The notes under the pieces are model-generated. The model had not been told where the DNA came from, did no database searches, and was given only the letters and a program-made list of their open reading frames with translations. A stretch of DNA of 43,806 nucleotides from Woeseiaceae bacterium (GTDB lineage Bacteria > Pseudomonadota > Gammaproteobacteria > Steroidobacterales > Woeseiaceae). The position numbers and the translations under genes were made by a program. The stretch is taken from the NCBI GenBank assembly GCA_024640365.1, contig JAHEFE010000023.1, positions 1-43,806 of the forward strand, written 5' to 3'. Shown here in pieces: positions 17,029 to 24,628 of this stretch (the first letter of the stretch is position 1; every line of letters starts with the position of its first letter).

Positions 17029-17060
17029 AAAAAAGGTCTTGCCCGAATTCGGCAAGACCT
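17029..17060 (-). terminator. Intrinsic terminator of the sigma-54 activator operon
   Basis: AGGTCTTGCC (17034-17043) and GGCAAGACCT (17051-17060) form a perfect 10-bp stem with a 7-base loop. Read on the minus strand the stem is followed by six T (A-tract 17029-17034), so it ends the minus-strand transcript 25 bases after the stop codon at 17085. On the plus strand it has no T-tract but could still slow read-through from the facing operon. Confidence 0.85.
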
Positions 17061-17084
17061 GCGCGGAAGGACCGGCAATTGCTG

Positions 17085-18524
17085 TTACGTGTTTTCGGCG
17101 TTGCCGAATCCTTCTTCCATTTCATCAGGATCAGTGCCGCGAATTCCTATGTTGTATTTCTTCATCAATGCCTGGAAATTGCTGCGCTGCATCCCTGTTT
17201 CTTCGGAACTTCGCGTTACATTCCAACCATTACGCTTGAGCGCCGCAAGGACAAAATGCTTCTCCACACTCTCTACTGATTTTTGCCGTGCAATTTTCTT
17301 GACCTCTTTAAGTTCTTCGCTGGTGCGCGGCACATCGAGATCTATATGCGGCACCATGTCAATGATGTTCACCAGGTGTCCCTGACGAATCACATCCCCG
17401 CTAGCAAGAATAACGGCCCGATGTACAGCATTCTCCAGCTCACGCACATTGCCGGGCCAGTCATAGTTCATCAGAAGGTTGAGCGCACCAGTTGAAAACC
17501 CCTTCACCTGGTGCCCGGTTTCTTCGCTGAAACGCTTTAGCGCATGAAAAGCCAATGCTGGAATATCATCCTGACGCTTGCGTAAAGGAGGTAATTCGAT
17601 AGGAAAAATATTGATCCGATAATACAAGTCATCGCGAAAACTATCTTCCGCAATCATTTTTTCCAAGTCTTTATTGGTGGCGCTTATCAGGCGAATATTG
17701 ACCGTCTGTGTGCGCGTATCACCAACAGCCTTGAACTCTCTCTCTTCGATAAAACGTAGCAATTTTGCTTGGGTAGACATCGAGATATTACCTATCTCGT
17801 CTAGAAACAACGTCCCCCCGTCAGCTGCCTCAAACAAACCTTTCTTGTTAGAAACCGCGCCTGTAAACGAGCCTTTTACATGCCCGAAGAGCTCGCTCTC
17901 CAAAAGGTTTTCACTAAGCGTAGTGCAGTCCACTGTCACGAACGGTTTATCTTTGCGGAGACTATTATAATGAATAGCCCGAGCAATGAGTTCTTTACCC
18001 GTGCCGCTTTCGCCACGCAGCATTACCGAGCTATTAGTCGGGGCGCAGCGAGCAATGAGTCTGTAGACATTCTGCATTTCCGGGCTCGAGCCAATAATGT
18101 TTTCGAAGCGATACTTCGCACTCACCTCACTTTTGAGACTCAGGTGATCATGAAGCAGTTGCCGATGCTCAAAAGCCCTGTCAACAACTATCTGTAACTC
18201 CTCTGGATCAAATGGCTTGGGCAGGTAATCGAGTGCACCGAGTTTCATAGCCTGGACCGCCGTTTCAATTTCATGCAGGCCGGTGATCATAATCACATCA
18301 ACATCGGGGTGCGATTCCTTGACTCTCTGCAGCACCTCCATACCATTCATCTTTGGCATTTTAATATCGAGAATGATGACGTCGTAATCACCGTCGTTTA
18401 CCGCAGCCAGTCCGTCGAAGCCATTATTCGCAGAATCAATCTGAAATCCACTGCCCGCAAGAACGCGCTTACAGCTTTGAACGACAATATCTTCGTCGTC
18501 GATTATTAATATTTTGCCACTCAT
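17085..18524 (-). CDS. Sigma-54-dependent response regulator (NtrC family)
   Basis: The 479-residue regulator has a receiver (1-120; DDED, phospho-acceptor Asp53 in LDIKMPKMN, Lys103 in LPKPF). A sigma-54-interacting AAA+ domain (about 140-375) follows, with Walker A GESGTGKE (171-178), GSFTGA (218-223, the GAFTGA sigma-54 contact loop with Ser for Ala), Walker B TLFLDEIG (238-245) and the arginine-finger region. A C-terminal Fis-type helix-turn-helix ends with RSSEETGMQRSNFQALMKKYNI. It activates RpoN promoters from enhancer sites, and the obvious target is the promoter at 5806-5822. Its gene overlaps the upstream kinase gene by 4 bases (ATGA), so the two form one two-component operon. A terminator follows at 17029-17060. 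Confidence 0.95.
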   Translation of the reverse strand: MSGKILIIDDEDIVVQSCKRVLAGSGFQIDSANNGFDGLAAVNDGDYDVIILDIKMPKMNGMEVLQRVKESHPDVDVIMITGLHEIETAVQAMKLGALDYLPKPFDPEELQIVVDRAFEHRQLLHDHLSLKSEVSAKYRFENIIGSSPEMQNVYRLIARCAPTNSSVMLRGESGTGKELIARAIHYNSLRKDKPFVTVDCTTLSENLLESELFGHVKGSFTGAVSNKKGLFEAADGGTLFLDEIGNISMSTQAKLLRFIEEREFKAVGDTRTQTVNIRLISATNKDLEKMIAEDSFRDDLYYRINIFPIELPPLRKRQDDIPALAFHALKRFSEETGHQVKGFSTGALNLLMNYDWPGNVRELENAVHRAVILASGDVIRQGHLVNIIDMVPHIDLDVPRTSEELKEVKKIARQKSVESVEKHFVLAALKRNGWNVTRSSEETGMQRSNFQALMKKYNIGIRGTDPDEMEEGFGNAENT

Positions 18525-20143
18525 TGATCGCTCCTTCGATCCTTGGTCTCGTCGCCACCAATTGGTAAAAATATCCGAAACACCGCACCCTCGCCGACCG
18601 CACTTGCAACTTCTATGGAACCGCCGTGAGCTGCGATCGTGCCGTGACTCACGGATAGCCCAAGCCCAGTTCCTTTACCGACGCCCTTGGTCGTAAAAAA
18701 TGGATCGAAAATCCTGCTCAAGTCCTGATCAGGAATACCGCAACCGGTATCCTCAAATATAATTTCCGCCACCGGACTCGGTTGTGCGCCAACTTCACTG
18801 CCACGATGCTCCGGATGAAAGCGCGTTCGAACAGTTATTCTGCCTTCACTCTCAATCGCGTGCTGCGCGTTGACTAACATATTCATAATCACTTGCTTGA
18901 TCAGGTCCTCATCAATCCAGACAAGAGGTAAGTCCTTATCGAAATCGAAGACAATCTCTATATTTGCAATCTGGGCCGATTGTTCGATGAGGTGGGTCGT
19001 CTGTTCTATAAGTTTGTTTAGATCAGAAAACGTCTTGGACGGCGTCTTTTCCCGCGCAAAATCAAGTAAGCGGCGAATGATCGCTGCGCAGCGCTTTGTC
19101 TCCTGAATAACCAAGTCCAAATCTTCGGCCTCAGGACTGCCATCTGGTAGCTGTTTCCGGACAAGATGAGAAAAAGTCAAAATACCGGTCAATGGGTTAT
19201 TCAGTTCATGTGCAATGCCCGCAGCCAGCAAACCTACGGACGCCAGTTTCTCGCCTCGAGCGGCCTCTGCCTGGGCAATGTGCAAATCGCGGGTAGCTGC
19301 TTCGACCTTTTGCTCCAGCGTGCGCCCCCAATCCCGCAGTTCCGCATGGGAGCGCCTCAAGGCTTCGGTCATGCTATTGAATGATGCGGCCAGCTGGCCA
19401 AACTCATCGAGGCTACGGACTGGAATCGTTTTATCCAATTCTCCACTCGCGAGTCGAGTCGCACCTTGCTCAAGATCCCGAAGAGGCAGATAAATTATTC
19501 GATGTATCAACCAAGACATCAGCAAACCCGCCGCGATGACAAAGCCCAGCGCAAAGCCAAAAATCGTAATGGTATTGGCTCGTATGGTCTGATCCATTTT
19601 ATCAAGCGGAAAAACAATATCGAGGACGCCGAGAACCGACTGATCTGCTGAATGCCTGTGACAGCCGCCGTCCGAGCAACTTGGCTCATTAAGAATAACT
19701 GCGGTGCTACCCAGCATGCGTCGACCCAATTCATCGGAAAAGATACGCGGCCTACCCACCATCCGACTTTTCTTATTGGCCTTTTCATCGACATGGCAGG
19801 CCACGCAGGACTCGGCTTCCTGGTCAACCTGGTGACCTATTTCCAGTCGCTTGGACGAATGAATAATAGTGCCGTTCTTGCTCAAAATCCTGACCCGGTC
19901 TATGTCATTTTGAGCCCCAACGTCCTGGATGATTTTGTCGACATAAGAGGGCTGGTCCTGCAGCATTGCAAAACGCGTGCTTTTGATGATGACCTCAGAC
20001 AGTTGAGCGGCCTGGCTAATGGTTTGCTGCAGTAGTTCCTGACGATTATTCTTCACCACCAACCAGGTAAACAACAAAATTGCCACTGTCAGGCCAATAG
20101 TTAGATAAAAAGCTACTTTGGCCTTAACGCTACGCCAGATCAT
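18521..20143 (-). CDS. Haem-motif sensor histidine kinase, partner of the sigma-54 activator
   Basis: This 540-residue kinase has helices at about 10-30 and 191-212 and a periplasmic sensor with CVACH (113-117) and CSDGGCH (156-162). HAMP (about 213-265), a coiled segment and HisKA (His312 in GIAHELNNPL) follow, then a standard HATPase with NMLVNAQHAIESEG, EDTGCGIP, FFTTKGVGKGTGLGLSV. The sensor matches that of the 13136-15001 kinase in motif positions and in flanks such as ESCxxCH and VLGVLDI/V, so both probably see the same kind of signal. It lacks the Cys-rich insertion of the other kinase. It is transcribed with the NtrC-type regulator, which it likely phosphorylates to drive the facing sigma-54 operon. 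Confidence 0.9.
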   Translation of the reverse strand: MIWRSVKAKVAFYLTIGLTVAILLFTWLVVKNNRQELLQQTISQAAQLSEVIIKSTRFAMLQDQPSYVDKIIQDVGAQNDIDRVRILSKNGTIIHSSKRLEIGHQVDQEAESCVACHVDEKANKKSRMVGRPRIFSDELGRRMLGSTAVILNEPSCSDGGCHRHSADQSVLGVLDIVFPLDKMDQTIRANTITIFGFALGFVIAAGLLMSWLIHRIIYLPLRDLEQGATRLASGELDKTIPVRSLDEFGQLAASFNSMTEALRRSHAELRDWGRTLEQKVEAATRDLHIAQAEAARGEKLASVGLLAAGIAHELNNPLTGILTFSHLVRKQLPDGSPEAEDLDLVIQETKRCAAIIRRLLDFAREKTPSKTFSDLNKLIEQTTHLIEQSAQIANIEIVFDFDKDLPLVWIDEDLIKQVIMNMLVNAQHAIESEGRITVRTRFHPEHRGSEVGAQPSPVAEIIFEDTGCGIPDQDLSRIFDPFFTTKGVGKGTGLGLSVSHGTIAAHGGSIEVASAVGEGAVFRIFLPIGGDETKDRRSDQ

Positions 20144-20170
20144 GAGATACCCGTTCCTGCTTGCTGCGCC

Positions 20171-20199
20171 ATTTCACAAAACTCTTACTTTGGGTTCAA
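20171..20199 (-). promoter_or_regulatory. Possible sigma-70 promoter for the kinase-activator operon
   Basis: On the minus strand TTGAAC (20199-20194) and TGAAAT (20176-20171) are separated by exactly 17 bases and lie just upstream of the ATG at 20143. Each hexamer matches four of six consensus bases. This is suggestive only. Confidence 0.35.
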
Positions 20200-20418
20200 T
20201 GCATGGGCTAATTTTTCTCAGACAGGATTTGCGTGAGCATGAGTGGTCGTCAGGACGACTTCGGTCTGGAATTCATACCTTGCCCCAAGGTCCTTTAAAA
20301 ACATTCTCAAGGCTTTCACTAAAGGTATGTTCCGACAACTCGACTGCCAACGTATTTCCTTATCGATAGCTGCAAATTTCTTCTGCCCAATTGACTATTT
20401 ACAGTTATTCGGAGGCAG

Positions 20419-20555
20419 TACAATCGTGGATTGCACCTAGAATTTAAGGCGCGCAGGTCTTTGACAGACTGGGCCGTCAGCACAAGCCTTCATAACCGGG
20501 AAAAACGGGGTGGGCACCACGGGAAAAGTCCTGCGGTGGCTCCCACCGCTTTTTT
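20419..20555 (+). ncRNA. Candidate small RNA of about 125 nt
   Basis: A TACAAT hexamer (20419-20424) could be a -10, with an expected start near 20431. The region ends in a strong intrinsic terminator at 20533-20555, yet no plus-strand protein gene lies upstream that would need one. The interval has other local inverted repeats (for example around GGGTGGGCACCAC) and no convincing plus-strand coding frame. It matches no RNA family I recognise, and I compared it by eye with c-di-GMP-I, 6S and SRP RNA without success. A 5' leader of the downstream lipoprotein gene is an alternative. Confidence 0.35.
20533..20555 (+). terminator. Strong intrinsic terminator
   Basis: GCGGTGG (20533-20539), a 3-base loop and CCACCGC (20543-20549) form a perfect GC-rich stem followed immediately by six T (20550-20555). 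The nearest protein gene ending on the plus strand is more than 3 kb upstream, so it probably ends a short non-coding transcript or a premature leader transcript of the gene at 20718. Confidence 0.8.
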
Positions 20556-20717
20556 GGATACTCCTTAACCTGGTAACTTTGAAACCGGGATTTAAGGCCC
20601 CTGCGTCTTGTTTCCGCCGCCCGTAACTGTGAATAACATCACGCCAGCAGCGGCGAATTAAGGCCAGACTTACTTTTGGATGCATTGAAATAAAGACAGA
20701 GCCCTTGGGAGTTGCAG

Positions 20718-21350
20718 ATGATTAATTACCGAATTGGCTTATTCTCAGCAGTCGTACTTGCGGGAATCAGTGGCTGTGCGACCATGAGCGGCGACGAGTG
20801 TGCTAATAGCGACTGGTCCGCGGTGGGTTACGAAGACGGCGCCAACGGTTACACAACGAGCCGCTTTGGGGACCATCGCAAGGCATGCGCAAAGCACGGC
20901 ATCACCGCAGACTTCCAGTCCTATCAAGAAGGCCGGGACCAAGGACTCGTGGAATATTGTCAGCCGGGACGCGGCTTTCGAGTTGGCTCCAGCGGCAGTC
21001 AGTACAGCGGAGTCTGCGCCCCCGACCTGGAACCGGGGTTTCTTGACGGCTACCACACCGGGTCTCAGCTTTATAGCCTTAGAGCCAACGTCCAGGGAGC
21101 CACCGGCCGAATCCGCGCGAAAGAACGTGAATTAGACAATATTGCCACTGGCCTACGTGATACGGAAGCTGTACTGATCAGCGATGAAACCTCGACGGAA
21201 GATCGCGTATTGGCTCTGGCAGACATCAAAGAACTGTCGGAGCGTAAAGGCCAGGTGGAGACAGAAATCGGGGTTCTTATTGAAATACGAGCTCAAGCAA
21301 GCGCTGATCTACGCCAGTTCGAAGAGTCTTTAGCAACGCAAGGCTATTAG
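20718..21350 (+). CDS. DUF2799-like lipoprotein
   Basis: I place the start at ATG 20718, 6 bases after GGGAG; a TTG two codons earlier is less likely. The 210-residue product has a lipoprotein signal with lipobox GISGC (Cys near residue 20), so it should be lipidated and membrane-attached. The mature part has repeats of the type W/YxxGYxDGxxGY and GRDQGLVEYCQPGRGF, typical of DUF2799 proteins. A C-terminal coiled coil (about 125-205) is rich in Glu, Lys and Leu, including RIRAKERELDNIATGLRDTE. The function of this family is not known to me. It stands alone, with a DUF3307-like gene 80 bases downstream. Confidence 0.8.
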   Translation: MINYRIGLFSAVVLAGISGCATMSGDECANSDWSAVGYEDGANGYTTSRFGDHRKACAKHGITADFQSYQEGRDQGLVEYCQPGRGFRVGSSGSQYSGVCAPDLEPGFLDGYHTGSQLYSLRANVQGATGRIRAKERELDNIATGLRDTEAVLISDETSTEDRVLALADIKELSERKGQVETEIGVLIEIRAQASADLRQFEESLATQGY

Positions 21351-21430
21351 GTATATTTCAACATCAGATTCGTTGCCAAAAGAGAACTGATCATAGCCAC
21401 TGCCAATGCCTAACTTGAAGTGAATCTAAC

Positions 21431-21817
21431 ATGTTTACAGCTGATCAATTGATTGCCCATGCGGTAGGTGACTATTTACTTCAAAGCGAGTGGATGGCGA
21501 CGCAAAAAACGAAAAAGTCATTGGCGACATTGGTTCATTGCATTACCTACGTAATACCATTCCTTTTCATCACACAAAACCCCATCACGATCGCTGTAAT
21601 TGGTGGCACACACTTTGTAATTGATCGCTGGCACTTGGCGCGCTATGTTGCCTGGATAAAAAATCGACCGTGGCCCGGCAGTACTCCCTGGGCCGACAGC
21701 TCACGAACCGGCTTTCACGCAGACACTCCGGCATGGCTGGGTGGGTGGCTAGTCATAATAATCGACAATATCATGCACATACTTATAAATGGCGTCGCGA
21801 TAGCTTTCTGGGGCTAG
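21431..21817 (+). CDS. DUF3307-like membrane protein
   Basis: The 128-residue protein begins with LIAHAVGDYLLQSEWMATQKTKKS, the start typical of DUF3307 proteins. It has hydrophobic segments at about 33-58 (LVHCITYVIPFLFI and ITIAVIGGTHFVID) and 100-127. Conserved His residues occur in HAVGDY, VHCITY and GTHFVIDRWHLARY. Such proteins are found in many bacteria and some phages, and the function is unclear. It is complete, converges with the GcvT-family gene 30 bases downstream, and no partner is evident. Confidence 0.75.
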   Translation: MFTADQLIAHAVGDYLLQSEWMATQKTKKSLATLVHCITYVIPFLFITQNPITIAVIGGTHFVIDRWHLARYVAWIKNRPWPGSTPWADSSRTGFHADTPAWLGGWLVIIIDNIMHILINGVAIAFWG

Positions 21818-21847
21818 CAGCGTCAAGGCAGCCCGTGAATTACCCAG

Positions 21848-23062
21848 TTACATGTCATTTGGGGGTGTCAGTCGCCTGCGGTCCGGCGAATAGAAAGGTC
21901 TCTGTGCCACACGACACTTGTACATCTTCCTTTCCCACATGCATTCGCGATGCAGATAAACCTCAGCCCACATCTCCTTGCCACCGTCGAAATAAGGCGC
22001 GTCAAGATAAGCGAGAGCGATGTTTTGTTTCAATATAGGCGACCACAGAGCTGAAGTCACTTCCCCGATTTGTTTGCTGGCATCCTTGCTGTCATATATC
22101 AAAGCGCCATCAGCTTGTTTGTTCCAGTCAATGTCTATCCCAACGAGTTTACGCGATAGGCCTTTCATGCTGACTTTGAGTAAAGCGCGACGCCCAATAA
22201 AATGGCCTTTGTTAAAATCCACCAGCCAGTCAAGTCCCAGTTCAAATGGCGTGCGATCGCGATTCAGGCGAACAGTCTGGAAACAGGACATGAACTCTGC
22301 ATTAACCAACATCAGGCCAGCCTCTATGCGCAACATCTCCAGAGCCTCGGATCCCATCATGAGAATTCCATGTGGCTTGCCAGCGCTAAACAAAGACTCC
22401 CACAAGTCACTGGCATTCTTCACATCAATCCAGAGCTCATAGCCAAGATCACCGGTGAATCCGGTGCGCGAAATCACTACGTCATATCCATGTAAGGGGA
22501 AGGTTGCCAGTTGGAACGGCTTCAGGTTTTCGACGCCCGTGAAACCCATTTTCTTCAAGATCCTGCAAGAAACCGGACCCTGCACAGCCAGACCTGCAAT
22601 CTCTTCCGTTACGTCGGCAATGGAAACATCATAGCCAATCGAGGAATCTTCCAGCCATTCAAGTTGCCGCTCTGCACAACACAGACGGAAGTCGGTTGCG
22701 GAGTAACGAAATACGGTGCCATCTTCGATGACATGACCATTATCGTTACACCACACCGCGTACACCACCCGTTCCGGCAGCATTTTGCTTACGTCACGTG
22801 TCACCAGTCGGTTCATGAATCGTTCTGCGTCAGGACCGCTAATGTCGTATTTGATCATTGGACAGATGTCATAAACACCGCAGGTATTCCGTACTGCAAA
22901 ATACTCTTGTCCTTCGCATGCAAAGGATGCCAGCGCCGTATAACCCGACCACTCTTCATAGTTGTCGTTTTGAATCAGGTGTTTGTATGACGGATAGAAT
23001 GCCGTTTCCTGAATGGGTCGCTCTATCAGAGGACGTTGGTTGTTATTGGTATTCGTTTTCAT
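21848..23062 (-). CDS. GcvT-family aminomethyltransferase/demethylase
   Basis: The 404-residue protein belongs to the folate-dependent GcvT/DmdA/sarcosine-dehydrogenase C-terminal superfamily. It shows VRNTCGVYDICPMIKYDISG near residues 55-75, FMNRLVTRDVSKM, GLAVQGPVSCRIL near 168, ISRTGFTGDLGYELWI near 205-220, IEAGLMLV, and FIGRRALLK near 290. The usual GcvT is about 365 residues. No gcvH or gcvP is adjacent, so it is probably not part of a glycine-cleavage operon. It follows two PYROXD2-like flavoprotein genes with almost no gap, which suggests demethylation of a methylated amine, sulfonium or betaine. The substrate is not known. A strong AAGGAGG ribosome site precedes the ATG. Confidence 0.8.
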   Translation of the reverse strand: MKTNTNNNQRPLIERPIQETAFYPSYKHLIQNDNYEEWSGYTALASFACEGQEYFAVRNTCGVYDICPMIKYDISGPDAERFMNRLVTRDVSKMLPERVVYAVWCNDNGHVIEDGTVFRYSATDFRLCCAERQLEWLEDSSIGYDVSIADVTEEIAGLAVQGPVSCRILKKMGFTGVENLKPFQLATFPLHGYDVVISRTGFTGDLGYELWIDVKNASDLWESLFSAGKPHGILMMGSEALEMLRIEAGLMLVNAEFMSCFQTVRLNRDRTPFELGLDWLVDFNKGHFIGRRALLKVSMKGLSRKLVGIDIDWNKQADGALIYDSKDASKQIGEVTSALWSPILKQNIALAYLDAPYFDGGKEMWAEVYLHRECMWERKMYKCRVAQRPFYSPDRRRLTPPNDM

Positions 23063-23063
23063 C

Positions 23064-24626
23064 TCATTGCCCTCCTTTTAACACTTGATTAGCCGCGTTA
23101 CGCCCTGCAATGCCCATAACATTACCCCCGGGATGACAGCCAGCGCCGCACATATAGAGGCCCTCTATTGGAGAACTGTGACGTGCCAGCGCAGGCACCG
23201 GTCGGTTAAACAAGAACGCCTCAAACACGAGTTCAACATGGTGCCAATGACCACCTGTAATGCCGAATTCATTTTCAAGATCGCGGGGTAATAACAGTTC
23301 GGCGTGGCTGATCTGTTTGCCAATACCGGGTGCGTATCTTTCGAGCTGCTGCAAAATTGTTTTCAAAAAAGCCGCTCGATTTGCGTCGAGCTCAGCCGAA
23401 TCGTCATACGGCACATACTGCACAATTGCCGACAGCACGTGTTGACCATTGGCGGCGAGGCTTCCATCGCTGGCCGATGGAACAGTTATCTCGAACACAG
23501 GTTCTTCTGGATAACGACCATACTTGCAGGGATTAAAGGCAAGCTCAATGTCATCCATGTTGGGAGCAATAAGCATGCGCGCACCTAAGTCGGCTTCCTG
23601 CAATCCTTTGAACTGCGGCGCTGCTTTCAGAACCAAATGCAGCTTGGCCGCGCGCCCCCTTGAACGCAGATTTCTAATCTGTCGTATGAATCCGGTATCC
23701 AGATGATCGACGTTCACCAACTTCAGGAAAGTCTGCTTGGGATCTGCATTTGAAATGACCCTGCCGGCCTGAATCTTTTCGCCATCGTCAAGTTCAACGC
23801 CTGACGCTTTGTCATTCTCGATCAGGATGCTTTTCACCTTGGCGGAAGTACGAATTTCAGCCCCCGCCGCTTTGGCAGCCGCCGCGATCGATTGCGAGAC
23901 CGCGCCCATGCCGCCGGCTGGCAACGCAAGACCCAGACCTTTGCTCCGCTGGTATCCGGCCAGTCGATACAAGTAGGTCAAAACACTACCCATCGAACGT
24001 GCGCCCCACTCGGCTCCGAGCAAGGCATCCATTGCGATGGCGGCTTTAAGCTGCCGGTTTTCAAAATACTCATCAAGCAAATCATAGAAATTCATGCCGA
24101 TGATCCGTAGCAGCTCGCGCATATGAAACCGACCCAAGCTGCGAATGCGCAATCCGAGGCCCAGGAGCGTCAGTCGCTCTGCCCAGGTTTCAATCGACGG
24201 TTCCGGAGCCAGTTTGTCAAATACAGGGCGTAACGCTTTCGCCATGCGCTGCATATCCGCATTGAATCGCTGGTAGGCGGCTTCATCCTCTGCCGACACG
24301 TCTTCCCCTTTAACAGTATCCCCATCAAATACAATGGCGGGACCGTCCGCGTTCAGTGACACGGTTTTTATGGATTGCGCGGAAAATGACAAGCCGTGAT
24401 TCGCTAAACCCAAATCACTGATCAGATCCGCAGGCATTGCGTGCAATAAATGTGCGCCAGATGACACTTTGGCACCAGGCACTAGCTCCCGTGTACAAGC
24501 CGCTCCTCCAATTTCATTGGCGGCCTCGACAACAAGCACTGACTGACCAGCACGAGCGAGGTATGCCGCGCAAACCAATCCGTTATGGCCACCACCGATC
24601 ACTATGTTTTGATAATGTTTGGCCAT
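23064..24626 (-). CDS. FAD-dependent oxidoreductase, PYROXD2/CrtI-like (copy 2)
   Basis: This 520-residue flavoprotein has an N-terminal Rossmann FAD motif VIGGGHNGLVCAAYLARAG (residues 9-27) with acidic end VVEAANEIGG. Its C-terminal FAD signature is MCGAGCHPGGNVMGIAGRNAA, typical of PYROXD2-like and CrtI-like amine-oxidase-fold enzymes. The middle has the hydrophobic substrate domain. No phytoene synthase or other carotenoid gene is adjacent, so carotenoid desaturation is unlikely. It is in one operon with a close relative upstream and a GcvT-family gene downstream. The two flavoproteins share about the same length and ends, so they look like an old tandem duplication. The substrate is unknown. 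Confidence 0.8.
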   Translation of the reverse strand: MAKHYQNIVIGGGHNGLVCAAYLARAGQSVLVVEAANEIGGAACTRELVPGAKVSSGAHLLHAMPADLISDLGLANHGLSFSAQSIKTVSLNADGPAIVFDGDTVKGEDVSAEDEAAYQRFNADMQRMAKALRPVFDKLAPEPSIETWAERLTLLGLGLRIRSLGRFHMRELLRIIGMNFYDLLDEYFENRQLKAAIAMDALLGAEWGARSMGSVLTYLYRLAGYQRSKGLGLALPAGGMGAVSQSIAAAAKAAGAEIRTSAKVKSILIENDKASGVELDDGEKIQAGRVISNADPKQTFLKLVNVDHLDTGFIRQIRNLRSRGRAAKLHLVLKAAPQFKGLQEADLGARMLIAPNMDDIELAFNPCKYGRYPEEPVFEITVPSASDGSLAANGQHVLSAIVQYVPYDDSAELDANRAAFLKTILQQLERYAPGIGKQISHAELLLPRDLENEFGITGGHWHHVELVFEAFLFNRPVPALARHSSPIEGLYMCGAGCHPGGNVMGIAGRNAANQVLKGGQ

Positions 24627-24628
24627 GA

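Noticed and set aside
20437-20685. 82-codon minus-strand frame
   Set aside because: It is Arg-rich, resembles no family, and is opposite the strong plus-strand terminator. It looks like a chance frame.
9055-23062. Glycine-cleavage system from GcvH-like and GcvT-like proteins
   Set aside because: The H-like domains lack the lipoyl lysine and are fused to receivers, there is no gcvP or lpd, and the GcvT-family gene is in a different operon on the other strand.
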